From contig JAEYSQ010000008.1 in assembly GCA_023434465.1 (NCBI GenBank), positions 1-22,791 on the forward strand: a stretch of DNA of 22,791 nt, given 5' to 3'. Positions 21,780-22,791 of this stretch are shown here, piece after piece; position 1 is the first letter of the stretch; every line of letters starts with the position of its first letter. The notes beneath the pieces are model-generated. The model saw only the letters and a program-made list of their open reading frames with translations, searched no databases and was not told the DNA's origin. The DNA is from Actinomycetes bacterium. GTDB taxonomy: Bacteria; Actinomycetota; Thermoleophilia; Solirubrobacterales; 70-9. The position numbers were made by a program, and so were the translations under genes.

Positions 21780-22791
21780 TCAAGCCTTTTCGTCGAGATT
21801 CAGGACCAGGGCCGCCCCGAATCGGACCGCTCTGGAAAACGCTTCTTCAGAAACCCGGTCCGCCGTATCGGTCGGCCAGTGGTAGTCGGGAATCGCACCT
21901 TCCTGGTTGACCACCGTGATCGCCCGCCCTCCGCGCGTCATCACCGCGGTGGCATCGTAGGGCAGACCGGATCCATCGGTAAGAGGCTCCGCTTTCAGTT
22001 CCGGCGCCGCCCTCCCCACCTCGGCCGCGGCCCCCAGAAGCTCTCGATCGGCCTTCTTCCCAAGCGGGCCGTTCTCCCGCGACAGAACCCGGAGCGGCGC
22101 ATCGGCACTAACCCCGTCGAAGTTGACAAAAAGCCAGTCCGAAGTGTCGTGGCTCGCCAGGAAGTTCCTCATTCCGATCACCCCGGACTCTTCGCTGCCG
22201 GTCACGAGTACGACAAGCCGGGAGTTTTTGAGTGGTTGCTCGCTGAAATGGGCAGCCAGATGGAGACAGGCCGCCACTCCCGATGCATTGTCGTTGGCCC
22301 CGGGTACGTCAACTCCGCGAACTTCCCTCTCAACGATCATCGCGGCGGAGCAGGCAATCAAGAACCGCGCAAGCCCGACCAGGCCCCGTCCGGGCTTCGA
22401 CCTCGAAAGGAGTGGAGCGAGCGAGTTCACCAGCACGGCGAGTCCTGAAGTACCGACCAGCTTGCCGAGGTGCGGTGTCACGGCCGGATGAAACATCAAC
22501 CCGGACCGTGACGAATCCATATGTGAAACGAGGCAGATGGTCTGGGTCGCCGGGGCCTGATCGCCAGCCGGATCTCGCTCCGGCTCAACCGCAGCCCACA
22601 CGTTCTGGCTACTGACGGAACGAAGCAGGTTCAGCGGGCTCCGGAGTGCGAAGTTCGACTCGGAGCCGCCCAGCGCAGCGGCCAGCAGACCGGTCATCGC
22701 CCCCGCAATCCGCCTCACCTTGTCCAAGCGCCGTTTGTCAGTGCCGGACCGCGGACTGCTCGACCAGGTGCTGCGGCTCAGAAGCCACGAC
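21780..22791 (-). CDS. M28 family zinc metallopeptidase (5' partial)
   Basis: Aminopeptidase-type enzyme with a co-catalytic di-zinc centre. Metal-binding blocks in order are SHMDSSRSGLMFHP (His, Asp), VPGANDNASGVAA (bridging Asp), TGSEESGVIG (catalytic Glu pair), LFVNFDGVS (Asp) and IPDYHWPTDTADRV (His), so the active site looks complete. Hydrophobic stretches (AGAMTGLLAAALGG, and about SGLAVLVNSLAPLL and ARFLIACSAAMIV) suggest membrane association, seen in actinobacterial members of this group. The frame stays open through the right edge; the first possible start in the window is a TTG at 22727, and the family usually has an N-terminal region longer than that would give. The gene therefore most likely begins outside the window. 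Confidence 0.85.
   Translation of the reverse strand, partial: SWLLSRSTWSSSPRSGTDKRRLDKVRRIAGAMTGLLAAALGGSESNFALRSPLNLLRSVSSQNVWAAVEPERDPAGDQAPATQTICLVSHMDSSRSGLMFHPAVTPHLGKLVGTSGLAVLVNSLAPLLSRSKPGRGLVGLARFLIACSAAMIVEREVRGVDVPGANDNASGVAACLHLAAHFSEQPLKNSRLVVLVTGSEESGVIGMRNFLASHDTSDWLFVNFDGVSADAPLRVLSRENGPLGKKADRELLGAAAEVGRAAPELKAEPLTDGSGLPYDATAVMTRGGRAITVVNQEGAIPDYHWPTDTADRVSEEAFSRAVRFGAALVLNLDEKA

Overview
The window is a compact, high-GC stretch of bacterial chromosome. It most resembles an actinobacterium, and I would guess the deep Thermoleophilia/Solirubrobacterales branch. The reasons are SepF beside a PgeF/YggT/LspA/RluD cluster, Gram-positive-type LexA boxes (CGAAC-N4-GTTCG), an ImuB-DUF6504-DnaE2 mutasome cassette, an Asp-type MurA, GTG starts with 4-nt overlaps, and Lys/Arg/Ala-rich protein tails. 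The lineage is inference from gene content. I saw no tRNA, rRNA, insertion sequence, CRISPR array or phage gene, and no gene-free stretch longer than 300 bases.

Layout. Positions 1-80 hold the 3' end of an unidentified + strand gene. From 5082 down to 201, on the minus strand, lies a relative of the division-cluster tail: CCA-adding enzyme, PgeF, SepF, ProC, YggT, LspA and an RluD-like pseudouridine synthase without an S4 domain. YggS and DivIVA, usual members in actinobacteria, are missing and ProC is inserted. Diverging from this at 5116 are two membrane-anchored extracytoplasmic proteins, a seven-repeat PQQ-like beta-propeller and a polysaccharide deacetylase. A hairpin at 7467-7503 separates them from the convergent next operon.

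From 14503 down to 7539 (minus) runs murA-hisZ-hisG-hisD-hisB-hisH-hisA-hisF, nearly all genes overlapping or almost touching. MurA carries Asp instead of Cys at the fosfomycin target position. HisG is the short form that needs HisZ, which is encoded next to it. hisC, hisI and hisE are not in this run. Diverging from murA is a membrane-anchored alpha/beta hydrolase with a basic tail containing a 48-bp-period duplication.

The most interesting part is 15860-21725, an SOS mutagenesis locus. A perfect LexA box at 16262-16275 sits 3 bp before the start codon of a catalytically dead ImuB-type Y-family polymerase, followed by a DUF6504 protein and error-prone DnaE2. No ImuA is present. A small CxxC/CxxxH protein of unknown function diverges from the same 83-bp control region. 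Downstream of dnaE2, three more LexA-type boxes lie within 150 bp in front of a short unknown ORF that ends in a 16-bp-stem terminator. That makes an apparent second SOS unit of unknown function. The right end is a 5'-truncated M28 zinc peptidase on the minus strand.
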